Part shown: one piece after another, positions 44,108 to 53,061 of the stretch
Numbering within the stretch: position 1 is the stretch's first letter
Layout: every line of letters starts with the position of its first letter
Assembly: GCF_947492645.1 (NCBI RefSeq)
Contig: NZ_CANLMZ010000015.1
Location: forward strand, 26,003-90,002
DNA: 64,000 bases
Direction: 5' to 3'
DNA from: an uncultured Pontibacter sp.
GTDB taxonomy: Bacteria > Bacteroidota > Bacteroidia > Cytophagales > Hymenobacteraceae
Made by a program: the position numbers and the translations under genes
The notes under the pieces: model-generated
What the model saw: the letters and a program-made list of their open reading frames with translations, nothing else
Database searches by the model: none
What the model was told of the DNA's origin: nothing

Positions 44108-45949
44108 TTATGCGGTAAGTTGCATCTGCGTTAGTTTCGCGTAAAGTCCGCTGTTTTGCTGCAATTCTTCGTGGGTGCCTCGCTCTATAATGCGCCCTTC
44201 CTGAAGTACTAAAATCTCATCGGCATGCTGTATAGTACTTAACCTGTGGGCGATAACGATAGAGGTACGGTTCTTCATCAGGTTAGTGAGCGCCTCCTGC
44301 ACCAGCTTCTCCGACTCCGTGTCCAATGCCGAAGTGGCTTCATCAAGTATAAGTATAGGAGGGTTTTTAAGTATGGCGCGTGCTATACTTAGGCGCTGGC
44401 GCTGGCCGCCGGAAAGTTTGCCGCCTCGGTCACCAATTAAGGTTTGATAACCTGCCTCGGTGTTCATGATAAATTCGTGGGCGTTGGCAATTTTAGCTGC
44501 AGCAATTACCTCATCCATAGTGGCATCGGTCTTATTAAAGGCGATGTTGTTGAAGATGGTATCGTTAAAAAGTATAGACTCCTGCGTTACCACGCCCATT
44601 TTATCACGCACCGACTCCATAGTGTAATTTCGGATGTCGTGGCCATCAATAAGTATGGCACCGGCTGTTGGGTCGTAGAAGCGTGGTATCAAATCTGCTA
44701 ATGTAGACTTGCCGCCACCCGAAGGACCAACAAGGGCTATTGTCTTACCTTTTTCTATAGTAAAGTTGATGTCTTTTAACACAGGTTTATCGCCGTAGCC
44801 AAAGCTTACGTTCATAAACTCTACGCTGTGCTTAAACTCGGGCAGCACCTTTGCATCAGGTTTGTTCACAATCTGAGGTACCATGTCGATTACCTGTAGC
44901 ACCCTGTCGCCGGATACAAGGCCACGCTGTATGTTGCTAAATGAGGCCGACATTGCTTTTGCCGGCACCAGTACCTGCGAGAAAAGTATGATGTAGGTAA
45001 TGAACTCGGCAGGAGATAGCTCTGACTCCTGGTTTAAAACCATGTTGCCACCAAAGTATAAAAGACCAGCCACTACTGTTACACCTAAGAACTCAGACAG
45101 CGGAGAAGCAAGGTCGCGTTTATTGGCAATAGAGCGCTGTATGCGGGCGTAACGGTTGTTCTGGTCATGAAACTTGTTAAGTATAAACGGCTCAGCGTTA
45201 AATGCCTTAATAACACGCAGGCCACTCAGGGTTTCATCAATAATGGTAAGTATAAAGCTAAGCGAGTCCTGGCCTTGTTGTGCCTTGCGCTTTAACCGCT
45301 TGGAAATACCCGCAATTACGCCACCTGATATCGGCAAAAGTATAAGTGTAAAAAGTGTAAGCTTAACCGACATGCTAAACAGCACCGCAAAGAATGCAAT
45401 AATGGAGATTGGCTCCCTGATAACAGTTGTTAAGGTGCTTACCACAGAGCTTTCCACTTCCTGTATGTCCACGGTAAGGCGTGTCATCAGGTCGCCTTTG
45501 CGCTCGTTGGAAAAGTAGCCTAGGTGCAGCTGCGTTACACGCTCGTAAATGGCGTGGCGCATTTTCTTTACCACATGTGCCCGCAACTCACCTACAATCC
45601 TGAAAGCCAGGTAGCGGAACAGGTTAGCCAGAAAAATTGATACGATAACAATGATACACACGAAAAGCAAAGCGCCTTCCCGGCCATTGTTCTGTATTAC
45701 CTGGCCGAAGTAGTAGCTAAAGAAATTTTTAAAGAAATCGATGCTGAAGCTAAATTCAGGTTGTTGTGTTACAATTGTAACACCAGATTCGCCGGTTCCA
45801 ATGGTTCCGAAAAGTGTATCAAGCAGCGGAATGATCAGCGTGAAGTTGAAAATGCCGAAAATGATGCCGAGCACCGTGTATAGTGTATAAAGAGGCACAA
45901 ACCTGCTGTAAGGCTTGGCAAACTGTAGTATGCGAAGGTATGTCTTCAT
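44108..45949 (-). CDS. ABC transporter, fused permease and ATPase (MsbA-like)
   Basis: Homodimeric ABC exporter of lipids or drugs across the inner membrane. The N-terminal permease domain (about 1-330) has six helices; the ATPase domain has Walker A GPSGGGKS, signature LSGGQRQRLS, Walker B ILILDEATSALD and the switch His in VIAHRLSTI. I choose the start at 45949 (MKTYLRILQFAKPY), where the family begins; the upstream ATG at 45973 adds eight residues. MsbA-type lipid flipping is suggested by homology and by neighbouring LPS genes, not proven. Confidence 0.9.
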   Translation of the reverse strand: MKTYLRILQFAKPYSRFVPLYTLYTVLGIIFGIFNFTLIIPLLDTLFGTIGTGESGVTIVTQQPEFSFSIDFFKNFFSYYFGQVIQNNGREGALLFVCIIVIVSIFLANLFRYLAFRIVGELRAHVVKKMRHAIYERVTQLHLGYFSNERKGDLMTRLTVDIQEVESSVVSTLTTVIREPISIIAFFAVLFSMSVKLTLFTLILLPISGGVIAGISKRLKRKAQQGQDSLSFILTIIDETLSGLRVIKAFNAEPFILNKFHDQNNRYARIQRSIANKRDLASPLSEFLGVTVVAGLLYFGGNMVLNQESELSPAEFITYIILFSQVLVPAKAMSASFSNIQRGLVSGDRVLQVIDMVPQIVNKPDAKVLPEFKHSVEFMNVSFGYGDKPVLKDINFTIEKGKTIALVGPSGGGKSTLADLIPRFYDPTAGAILIDGHDIRNYTMESVRDKMGVVTQESILFNDTIFNNIAFNKTDATMDEVIAAAKIANAHEFIMNTEAGYQTLIGDRGGKLSGGQRQRLSIARAILKNPPILILDEATSALDTESEKLVQEALTNLMKNRTSIVIAHRLSTIQHADEILVLQEGRIIERGTHEELQQNSGLYAKLTQMQLTA

Positions 45950-46130
45950 GGGCGTATGTCTTGCTGTGGCCACATCTGCTGCACTATGCTTGTAAACTAG
46001 GCCACAACTACTGCCGCCGTAACAGAGGCTACGGCAGTAAATATTCTGATTATGTTATACTTAAGTTGATTTTGGAAGGCGTTTCCGATCCCGGCGCAAA
46101 GATACTTAATAAATGATAGAAAGGTAGAAA

Positions 46131-46166
46131 AGCAAAAGGTAGAAAGTCGCCTCTCTACCTTTTGCT
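46131..46166 (-). terminator. Hairpin after the Wzi/RemB-like gene
   Basis: AGCAAAAGGTAGA pairs with TCTACCTTTTGCT (13 bp) around a 10-base loop, 24 bases past the stop; the T tail is weak. Confidence 0.6.
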
Positions 46167-46189
46167 CATGCGTTTATACTTTGCAGGCT

Positions 46190-47866
46190 CTAAAATTCAT
46201 GCAATCGCTGCGGAATATTCCACCTGAGGGCAAATGTGGCGTAAGTTGTATTTTTATCAAGTGTATTGTCCTGGGCATCTGTTTTTCTGATAATGCCCTT
46301 CAGATCCACGAACAGGTTGTGCCGGAACTGGTAAGTAGCCGTTAAATCGAGGTGCAGCTGGTTGGTGGTAATGCCCTGGCCAATTTCGTTGCCGTAATTA
46401 GAAACACGGGTAGTATAAGGCAGCAGCACATTTCCACCATAGTTAAGCGTATCGCCATCTACAACCATATCCTGGCCAAAACGTGTGGCAATGGCCTTGC
46501 CGGTCAGCATCAGGCGCGGTATTGGCTGGTAATGCACAATGCCGATAAACTCTGCCAGGTTAGCCCCGATTGGGTGTGCCAGCGGCTGGCGGTAGTGTTG
46601 GTAGTTGGTTACGGTATTGCGGTGCTGGTAAGTATAAGGGCGGATAATGTTCATTTCGCCTTGCAGGTCGAGGTTGCTAAGGCCAAAAGCATCAATATAC
46701 TTTGCCCCGATCTGGCCTGCCTGTTTGTTGGCCCACCAGCCATTGCCGCTTTTTACCTCGTTCAGTTTAAACTCATCCAACTGCAGTTGCCCATACAGCT
46801 GCACGCGGTTGTAGATGTTCCAGCGGAAGTCTGCGCCAAGCATGGCGTTGTCCTCGCTGCCTACTGCCTGCTCTATGGCTCTGTAAAAGATGATCGGGTT
46901 AAGGTACTGTAGCTCAAAGCGGCCTTTCTCACGGGCAAAAACTACCTGCTCAAAAACACCAATGTTCAGGTTGTCTGTTACATTTAAGCCTAAGCGGTGC
47001 AGGGCCATATATTTTTTAGGAAGCAACCTGTCTCCGCCCTGGCTCCTGTTCGATTCAGAGATCAGCTCCTGAAACAAGTTCATGTAGTGCAGCTTCCAAA
47101 CCTGGGTGTTTAGCTTTAAGAAAAAAGCCGGCGGCGCATAATCAGAATAAGCCAAAGAGCGGTAACCGTCTCCGATAAAGTGGCGGTCGTGGCCCAGCTG
47201 TATTTCTACATGCTTGCTCAGGGCATAGTTTAAATAACCGCGTGCAGTTAGAAAGTCGTAGCCATCCTCTTTAAATCTTTTCCAGAAGCCTTCGTGCGGT
47301 ACTGCCTCGTCGCGCGCAATCCTGTCGTTTACATAGCTCGGGAAGCGGGCCTGGTTTTCGCCTATAAAAGTATAAAATCCAAATCTCCCGTCAATAGAGC
47401 CTTCCAGCTGCACACCGCGTGTGTTTACATAGCGCACGCCATCGCTTTGGTTGTCGTGGCCAAACTCCAGGTGCAGCACAGGGTTAACGCGCAGGGTAAA
47501 GTCGTTGCTCTCGTAGTGGTACAGGTCGGTTTTGTTCTGGTAGAGGTATTTCAGAACAGGCCTGTCGCTTTGGTTGTTGTCCTGGTTAGTATAGTTCCAG
47601 TTATCGTTTAGCAGGTACTGCGTGTTAAACTCGTCTGCAGAGGTACGGGCATTGCGGGCGCTGATTTCAGCCAGCTCGGCTACCTGCTGCCTCCCGAAAG
47701 GGCGAACTGCTGTATGCAGCGCTGGCAACTGGTCTCCGTATTTTATCTGATAGCGGTCAATCCAATGGTAAACATCGCGGTTATAAGGCACATACACATC
47801 CTGCGCCTGCGCAGCAAACCCTGAGAGTAGTGCAATAGTTAAAGCACAGTATATACTTCTCATCAT
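46190..47866 (-). CDS. Wzi/RemB-like outer-membrane beta-barrel protein
   Basis: An exported 558-residue protein (signal MMRSIYCALTIALLSGFAAQAQ) with many amphipathic strands. Two segments are characteristic of the capsule-assembly Wzi family, which includes the Flavobacterium gliding protein RemB: QLGHDRHFIGDGYRSLAYSD and a downstream PIIFYRAIEQAVGSEDNAML. The N-terminal part (YVPYNRDVYHWIDRYQIKYG) is also typical. In E. coli Wzi is a surface lectin for capsule; in Flavobacterium RemB affects gliding on some surfaces. Which applies here is not decided by sequence. Confidence 0.82.
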   Translation of the reverse strand: MMRSIYCALTIALLSGFAAQAQDVYVPYNRDVYHWIDRYQIKYGDQLPALHTAVRPFGRQQVAELAEISARNARTSADEFNTQYLLNDNWNYTNQDNNQSDRPVLKYLYQNKTDLYHYESNDFTLRVNPVLHLEFGHDNQSDGVRYVNTRGVQLEGSIDGRFGFYTFIGENQARFPSYVNDRIARDEAVPHEGFWKRFKEDGYDFLTARGYLNYALSKHVEIQLGHDRHFIGDGYRSLAYSDYAPPAFFLKLNTQVWKLHYMNLFQELISESNRSQGGDRLLPKKYMALHRLGLNVTDNLNIGVFEQVVFAREKGRFELQYLNPIIFYRAIEQAVGSEDNAMLGADFRWNIYNRVQLYGQLQLDEFKLNEVKSGNGWWANKQAGQIGAKYIDAFGLSNLDLQGEMNIIRPYTYQHRNTVTNYQHYRQPLAHPIGANLAEFIGIVHYQPIPRLMLTGKAIATRFGQDMVVDGDTLNYGGNVLLPYTTRVSNYGNEIGQGITTNQLHLDLTATYQFRHNLFVDLKGIIRKTDAQDNTLDKNTTYATFALRWNIPQRLHEF

Positions 47867-47982
47867 AAAAACATTTGGGAAATAGGAGCTTTTAAAGTGC
47901 GAAGGTAGTCTTTTATAAAAATATTGTTCTGTAAAAACGCGCTTAATTTATACTTTAGCAGCAAGAATAACCCTAAGAATGC

Positions 47983-48924
47983 ATGCTGCGCTACCTGCCA
48001 CACCACGAGATAAACGAAAAAAGCTGGAATGATTGTGTGGAGGCCTCTGCCGAAAGAATAGTTTATGCCTTTTCGTGGTACCTGAACACGGTGTGCAAGC
48101 GCTGGGACGCTGTGGTGGAGGAGAAAGATGGCAAGTATGTGTCGGTGTTTCCGTTGCCGCTTGGCAGGCGCCATGGGCAGTTGGGCATACTGCAGCCATA
48201 CTTTACGCAGCAACTCGGCTTGTTCTCTACGCCCCAGAGCAAGTATAAAAGTATAAATGATTACCTGCAGCTCATACCCGCCAAGTATAAAAGCGTTTAC
48301 CTGCAGCTTAACAGCAGCAACACCGAAGGTATAAACCAGCATCCTGTGCCATTAAAAGTAGCAGCGCGTACAAACTACCTTCTTTCTTTAGCGCCGCCCT
48401 ACGAAGAACTGCTTAAAAACTACCGCAACCGACATAAACTGAACAAAGCCAAACGGCAAAGTATAAAAGTAGCGCCGCTGTCTACCATCCACACGCTCAT
48501 AAACTTGTTCCGGTCCACGAAAGGCAAAGAGCTTACCGAAATAAAGAGCCAGCACTATAAGCTGCTGGAAAGGCTGTATGAGGTGCTGAAGGAGCGTAAG
48601 CAGGCAGAGCTGTGGCAGGTGGTAAACGCAGCAGGAGAGGCTATTGCAGCAGCCTTTTTTATACTTGAGCCAGGCAGGATCATCTTTTTACTATCCGGAG
48701 CAAGCGAAGAGGGCAGGCGCACAGCAGCCATGACGCTGCTCCTGGACAGCATGATCCAAAGGTTTGCGGGTAGTAATCGTATACTCGATTTTGAAGGAAG
48801 CATGGTGCCCTCTGTTGGTAAATTTTACGCTAACTTTGGTGCCGGGCCCGTTACCTATTTATCTTTAACCCGACAACATACTCCCTGGTATCTTATATGG
48901 AAAGAAGCAATCTCTACATCCTGA
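47983..48924 (+). CDS. FemAB/GNAT-like acyltransferase
   Basis: A 313-residue soluble protein of the acyl-CoA N-acyltransferase superfamily in FemAB-like form: ERIVYAFSWYLNTVCKRWDA near the N-terminus, a central KNYRNRHKLNKAKRQ segment, and the GNAT-like core GEAIAAAFFILEPGRIIFLL, with ILDFEGSMVPSVGKFYANFG near the end as in FemAB/LPXTG-less acyltransferases of Bacteroidota. Substrate unknown; aminoacyl or acetyl transfer to envelope glycans is a guess. Its last 28 bases overlap upp. Confidence 0.75.
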   Translation: MLRYLPHHEINEKSWNDCVEASAERIVYAFSWYLNTVCKRWDAVVEEKDGKYVSVFPLPLGRRHGQLGILQPYFTQQLGLFSTPQSKYKSINDYLQLIPAKYKSVYLQLNSSNTEGINQHPVPLKVAARTNYLLSLAPPYEELLKNYRNRHKLNKAKRQSIKVAPLSTIHTLINLFRSTKGKELTEIKSQHYKLLERLYEVLKERKQAELWQVVNAAGEAIAAAFFILEPGRIIFLLSGASEEGRRTAAMTLLLDSMIQRFAGSNRILDFEGSMVPSVGKFYANFGAGPVTYLSLTRQHTPWYLIWKEAISTS

Positions 48925-49553
48925 CAGACAAACCCTCGCTGGCAAACCACTATGTGGCAGAGCTGCGCAACATACATGTGCAAGGCGATAGCCTGCGCTT
49001 TAGAAGAAACCTGGAGCGCATTGGGGAGTTGCTGGCTTACGAAATATCTAAAACGCTGCCATACAAAGAGGCAAGTATAACCACGCCACTTTCCGAAACC
49101 CAAACTTTGTTGCTGGCCGACCAGCCGGTGCTGGCAACTATACTTCGGGCTGGCCTGCCGATGTACCAGGGCATGCTTAATTATTTTGATAAGGCATACA
49201 GCACGTTTGTTGGCGCCTACCGGGTAGAGGAAGAAAACACCGAGCTGCAGATAAACATGGAATACCTGGCCTCCACGGACCTGCACGATAAAATTCTGAT
49301 TCTGGCTGACCCGATGCTGGCAACTGGCCGGTCGCTGGTGAAATCGTATAAGGGAATGCTGCGGCACGGCAAACCGGTGCAGGTGCATATTGCCGCTGCC
49401 ATTGCCGCTCCGGAAGGTCTTGCGTATGTGCAGCAGGAGATACCAGAAGCCAATATATGGCTAGGTGCCCTTGACCAAAAGCTTAACGAGAAGTCGTATA
49501 TCGTACCTGGCCTGGGTGATGCCGGAGATCTGGCCTTTGGGCCTAAAATCTGA
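48897..49553 (+). CDS. upp: Uracil phosphoribosyltransferase
   Basis: Salvage enzyme making UMP from uracil and PRPP. The PRPP-binding loop is ILILADPMLATGRSLV, uracil recognition near the C-terminus is SYIVPGLGDAGDLAFG, and an upstream ATILRAGLPMYQGM segment is conserved. Length 218 residues is typical. The ATG at 48897 lies inside the preceding gene in another frame; a start further downstream would remove the conserved N-terminus, so the overlap is probably real and gives translational coupling. Confidence 0.92.
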   Translation: MERSNLYILTDKPSLANHYVAELRNIHVQGDSLRFRRNLERIGELLAYEISKTLPYKEASITTPLSETQTLLLADQPVLATILRAGLPMYQGMLNYFDKAYSTFVGAYRVEEENTELQINMEYLASTDLHDKILILADPMLATGRSLVKSYKGMLRHGKPVQVHIAAAIAAPEGLAYVQQEIPEANIWLGALDQKLNEKSYIVPGLGDAGDLAFGPKI

Positions 49554-49676
49554 TGTTTTGCCTGCCGGCGGCTTGTTCTAATTAAGATGCTATACTTGTG
49601 CTTTACCTTAGAGCAGTTGCGTATAGTAAAGTGCATCAGATTTGTGCTGTTGTAGCATGCTAAATATTGCGTTAAG

Positions 49677-50126
49677 TTGGTAGAGATTCTTAAATATTTG
49701 TCGGTTTACCTGGTAAGTATGGTCAAGTTTATCGGAGGCCCTGTAGCGGGGTTATCTGCCGGCTTAACTTACCTGGAGTCTGTGCTGCTTACGGTTGCAG
49801 GCATGATGACGACTGTTGTTATTTTCTCTATCATAGGCAGGGCATTTTCGCGGTGGTGGGCAGCACGGCAAAGAGCTCAGAATAAACCTGTATTCAGCAA
49901 AAAAAACCGCCGCATCATCAAAATCTGGAAGAGCTTTGGTGTAGTAGGAGTGGCTTTTCTAACACCGGTAATTTTCACGCCGATACTTGGCACTATAGTA
50001 GCTGCGCTCTTTGGTGCATCCCGCAGGCAGATTTTTATACACATGCTTTGGAGTGCCGTTGTATGGAGTGCTTTGCTTAACCTGATGGTTTTTAAGCTTG
50101 GCGATATTGCCTTTCGGTATTTTTAA
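49677..50126 (+). CDS. Small multi-pass membrane protein (149 aa), TTG start
   Basis: Hydrophobic protein with about three to four membrane helices: VSMVKFIGGPVAGLSAGLTY, VLLTVAGMMTTVVIFSIIG, FGVVGVAFLTPVIFTPILGT and AVVWSALLNLMVFKLG. A basic cytosolic loop (KKNRRIIKIWK) separates the first and second half. The TTG at 49677 (MVEILKYLSVYL) is preferred, since the first in-frame ATG (49719) would cut into the first hydrophobic stretch. Uncharacterised; similar sizes and order are common in Cytophagales but I cannot give a function. Confidence 0.7.
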   Translation: MVEILKYLSVYLVSMVKFIGGPVAGLSAGLTYLESVLLTVAGMMTTVVIFSIIGRAFSRWWAARQRAQNKPVFSKKNRRIIKIWKSFGVVGVAFLTPVIFTPILGTIVAALFGASRRQIFIHMLWSAVVWSALLNLMVFKLGDIAFRYF

Positions 50127-50145
50127 ACACTAATAGCATAATGTT

Positions 50146-50192
50146 AAACGGCAGCGGCCCAAGTATACTTTATACTTGGGCCGCTGCCGTTT
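50146..50192. terminator. Convergent terminator with paired AAGTATA/TATACTT at its tip
   Basis: A 22-bp perfect stem (arm AAACGGCAGCGGCCCAAGTA plus TA) with a 3-base loop lies between a plus-strand membrane-protein gene and a minus-strand helicase gene. The top of the stem is formed by AAGTATA and its complement TATACTT. Confidence 0.9.
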
Positions 50193-50211
50193 TGCAAAAG
50201 CAAGTATAAAG

Positions 50212-51570
50212 CTACTTTTTCCTGCTGCCTTTCTTCTTGGTTTTTTGCCAGAAGGAGTTTTTAGGGTCGCCGCTTTTCTTGCCTTTCTCGAAGTTAGATT
50301 TATGCCGCCCCTGCTTCTCATGGAAAGCTCCTTTAAAGTCAGGGTTTGCGCTTCGCTTCTGATGGTCTATATCGCGGGCTATGGCTTGTTGTTCCTCAAA
50401 AGGAGTTTCATATATTTTGATCTCTGCCGGCATTGGCGCCTCCGGTATCTGCATCCGTATCAGGTTCTCTATTTTCCGGATATGGTACATTTCGGCAGGG
50501 TTGGCAAAGGTAATGGCAGCACCTTCGTTTTCTGCGCGGCCTGTGCGGCCAATGCGGTGTACGTAATCTTCGTACACAAACGGCACATCAAAGTTGATCA
50601 CATGGCTTACCATGGTTACATCAATGCCCCTGGAAGCTACGTCTGTTGCAACCAAAAAGCGCACATCGCCTCCCTTGAAAGCCTCCATGGAGTTAATGCG
50701 CGTGTTCTGGCCTTTATTGCCGTGTATAGCGCGTACTTCGCCGTACTCGCGCCGCTCCAGAAACTTGGCCACATCTTCTGCATTTTTCTTGCTCCTGGTA
50801 AAGATGATCACACGGTTAAAAGCTTCCTTATCCTGAATCAGGTACTCCAGCATGGCAATTTTAGTGCGTAGGTTTGGCACCTGGTACAGTACCTGGCTTA
50901 CGGTTTCTACGGGCGTGGCCTGTGGCGTTACTTCTATGCGCGTAGGAAATTCTAAAAACTCCTCCGACAGCTCTACCACTTTCGGGTGCATGGTAGCCGA
51001 GAACAGCAGGTTCTGGCGTTTGCGCGGCAGCACCTCCAGCAACTGGCGAATCTGAGGCATAAAACCCATGTCCATCATTTTGTCTGCCTCGTCCAGCACC
51101 AGCGTTTTTACTTCTTTAAGTATAAGCTCGCCTTTTAAGTATAGCTCCATCAGGCGCTTTGGTGTGGCAACAAGTATATCCAGGCCTTTATTTATCGTCT
51201 CGATCTGAGTTTTAGGGCCAAGGCCACCGTAAATTACAGTATGGCGCAGGTCGGTATACTTGCCAAGAAGCGTAATGTTTTCCTCGATCTGCATCGCCAG
51301 TTCGCGGGTTGGGGCAAGTATAATGGCTCGTGGGTTATCTCCTTGCGCATACTTTACCTTCATCAGTATTGGCAACAGGAAAGCTGCTGTTTTGCCGGTT
51401 CCTGTCTGGGCAATGCCCATCACATCGTGGCCACCCATTATAACCGGAATAGCCTTCAGTTGTATAGCTGTCGGTTTTTCGTAGCCGGCATCGGCAATGG
51501 CGTTTAGCAACTGCTTGTTCAGTTTAAATTCCTCGAACGTTGTTATCTCTTTCTCTGCTTCTTCGGCCAT
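50212..51570 (-). CDS. DEAD-box RNA helicase (RhlE-like)
   Basis: ATP-dependent RNA helicase for RNA remodelling in ribosome assembly or decay. Motifs in order: FEEFKLNKQLLNAI (Q-motif region), AQTGTGKT (I), PTRELAMQ (Ia), VLDEADKM (II), SATMHP (III), ATDVASRGIDV (V) and HRIGRTGR (VI). The C-terminus is a basic tail (KGAFHEKQGRHKSNFEKGKK), as in RhlE/DeaD-type proteins. Length 452. Convergent with the preceding membrane-protein gene through a shared hairpin. Confidence 0.93.
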   Translation of the reverse strand: MAEEAEKEITTFEEFKLNKQLLNAIADAGYEKPTAIQLKAIPVIMGGHDVMGIAQTGTGKTAAFLLPILMKVKYAQGDNPRAIILAPTRELAMQIEENITLLGKYTDLRHTVIYGGLGPKTQIETINKGLDILVATPKRLMELYLKGELILKEVKTLVLDEADKMMDMGFMPQIRQLLEVLPRKRQNLLFSATMHPKVVELSEEFLEFPTRIEVTPQATPVETVSQVLYQVPNLRTKIAMLEYLIQDKEAFNRVIIFTRSKKNAEDVAKFLERREYGEVRAIHGNKGQNTRINSMEAFKGGDVRFLVATDVASRGIDVTMVSHVINFDVPFVYEDYVHRIGRTGRAENEGAAITFANPAEMYHIRKIENLIRMQIPEAPMPAEIKIYETPFEEQQAIARDIDHQKRSANPDFKGAFHEKQGRHKSNFEKGKKSGDPKNSFWQKTKKKGSRKK

Positions 51571-51753
51571 GGTGGTAATGTATACTTTGTGTTGATATAC
51601 AAAGGTACGGTAAAAATGCTAAACGGAGTTTGATAAGCTAAACTGACTCCGGAACATGAAGTATAAGGATGCTTACATGCAACCTTTCTCCAAACCTACG
51701 GGTCGTATAGAAAAAGAAAGTATACTTTGCGCCTTTGCCTAAACCTGCTAGCC

Positions 51754-52980
51754 ATGAACAGAAACTCACTTATCCTAAGTATAGCCACAGCGGCTGCCAT
51801 GCTTTTTTCCGGTTGCCAACAAGACGAAGTAATGGATAACACACCTAATATAAGGCCGCTATCGGTGCAGGAGCAAAGTACTGTAGAGAGTTCCAACGAT
51901 TTTGCCTTCCGTGCCTTTGCCAGCCTAAGCGAGGAAGAAAGAGCAGACAATGTGTTTATCTCGCCGTTAAGTATAAGTATGGCGCTGGGCATGACCTATA
52001 ACGGTGCAGACGGGGCTACCAAAGAAGCTATGCGTAAAACGCTGGGCTTTGAGCTAAGCTCAGACGAGGACATCAACAAATCTTTTAAAAGTCTATGGGA
52101 CCTGCTGAAAGGCGCAGACAAGAAAGTGATGTTTACAGCGGCTAACTCTTTGTGGCATAGCAAAGATTTTAAGCTGCAGGCTCCATTTATAGAAACGAAC
52201 AAGACTTACTTTGATGCAACGGTGCAGGGGCTTGACTTTGCCTCACCGGCTGCCAAAGATCAAATGAACAACTGGGTAAAGAGCAAAACCAATGGCAAAA
52301 TCGAAAAGATTGTAGAAGAGGTTCGGCGGGAGCATGTACTGTTCCTGATCAATGCCATTTACTTTAAAGGCACCTGGACGTACCCATTCGATAAAAAGCT
52401 GACAAAGCCCGGAGCATTTCGCAAAGAGGATGGTACCACCATTACCCACGACTTCATGACCATGAAGAACGGCAAATATTTATACTTCCAGGACCAAAGC
52501 AAACAGGTAATAGACCTGCCTTACGGAAACCAGCAGTACAGCATGACGCTTGTGATGCCTAAAGGAGACAAGCAGGTGCAGGATGTAGTGCAGGAGCTGA
52601 ACGCTGCAAACCTTAACAGCTGGCTATCCGGTGCAGATACATCACAGCTGGAGTTGCACATGCCAAAGTTTAAGCTGGAGTATGGCAAAGAGCTGAAAGA
52701 CCTGCTGAAGCAACTGGGTATGGAGGTCGCCTTTAGCCCACAGGCAGACTTTAGCAGAATGCTGGAGGGGCAGGCAGGTTTGGCTATCTCTGAAGTAAAG
52801 CATAAAACTTTTGTGGAGGTAAACGAAGAAGGTACAGAGGCCGCAGCAGCAACATCTGTTGGCATGGTCTTGACTTCCCTGCCTCCTTCCATCCGCGTCG
52901 ACAGGCCGTTTGTGTTTCTTATCCGCGAAAAATCATCTAACGCCATACTTTTTATAGGCAAGCTGATGCAGCCAGAGTAA
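51754..52980 (+). CDS. Serpin lipoprotein (serine protease inhibitor)
   Basis: The ATG at 51754 begins a lipoprotein signal (MNRNSLILSIATAAAMLFSGC; Cys21), so the inhibitor should be anchored in the envelope; a TTG at 51727 lies upstream but is not needed. The serpin fold is complete: FVFISPLSISMALGMTYNGA (here NVFISPLSIS), the breach motif FLINAIYFKGTW, and the hinge EEGTEAAAATS. The reactive loop runs from the hinge to LPPSIRVDRPFVFLIRE; aligning to alpha-1-antitrypsin gives P1 Thr and P1' Ser (LT-S). Length about 408 residues. Target protease unknown. Confidence 0.9.
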   Translation: MNRNSLILSIATAAAMLFSGCQQDEVMDNTPNIRPLSVQEQSTVESSNDFAFRAFASLSEEERADNVFISPLSISMALGMTYNGADGATKEAMRKTLGFELSSDEDINKSFKSLWDLLKGADKKVMFTAANSLWHSKDFKLQAPFIETNKTYFDATVQGLDFASPAAKDQMNNWVKSKTNGKIEKIVEEVRREHVLFLINAIYFKGTWTYPFDKKLTKPGAFRKEDGTTITHDFMTMKNGKYLYFQDQSKQVIDLPYGNQQYSMTLVMPKGDKQVQDVVQELNAANLNSWLSGADTSQLELHMPKFKLEYGKELKDLLKQLGMEVAFSPQADFSRMLEGQAGLAISEVKHKTFVEVNEEGTEAAAATSVGMVLTSLPPSIRVDRPFVFLIREKSSNAILFIGKLMQPE

Positions 52981-53032
52981 AACACAACGCATAAACAAAC
53001 GGTCGTTTCTGCAGGAAACTAAGATAATGTGT

Positions 53033-53040
53033 TAAATTTG
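53033..53040 (+). promoter_or_regulatory. Possible -7 promoter element for pyrC
   Basis: TAaaTTTG, 21 bases before the pyrC start codon, fits TAnnTTTG; no matching TTTG is found at N19. Confidence 0.35.
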
Positions 53041-53061
53041 TTCAGCACGTATCTTAGCAAC

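Noticed and set aside
46131..46166. Possible small RNA hairpin
   Set aside because: Better explained as the (weak) terminator of the Wzi/RemB-like gene.
49217..49636. Antisense open frame of 139 codons over upp
   Set aside because: Shadow of upp; Ser/Arg-rich without motifs.
51727..51753. TTG start upstream of the serpin
   Set aside because: The ATG at 51754 gives a clean lipoprotein signal; the extension would spoil it.
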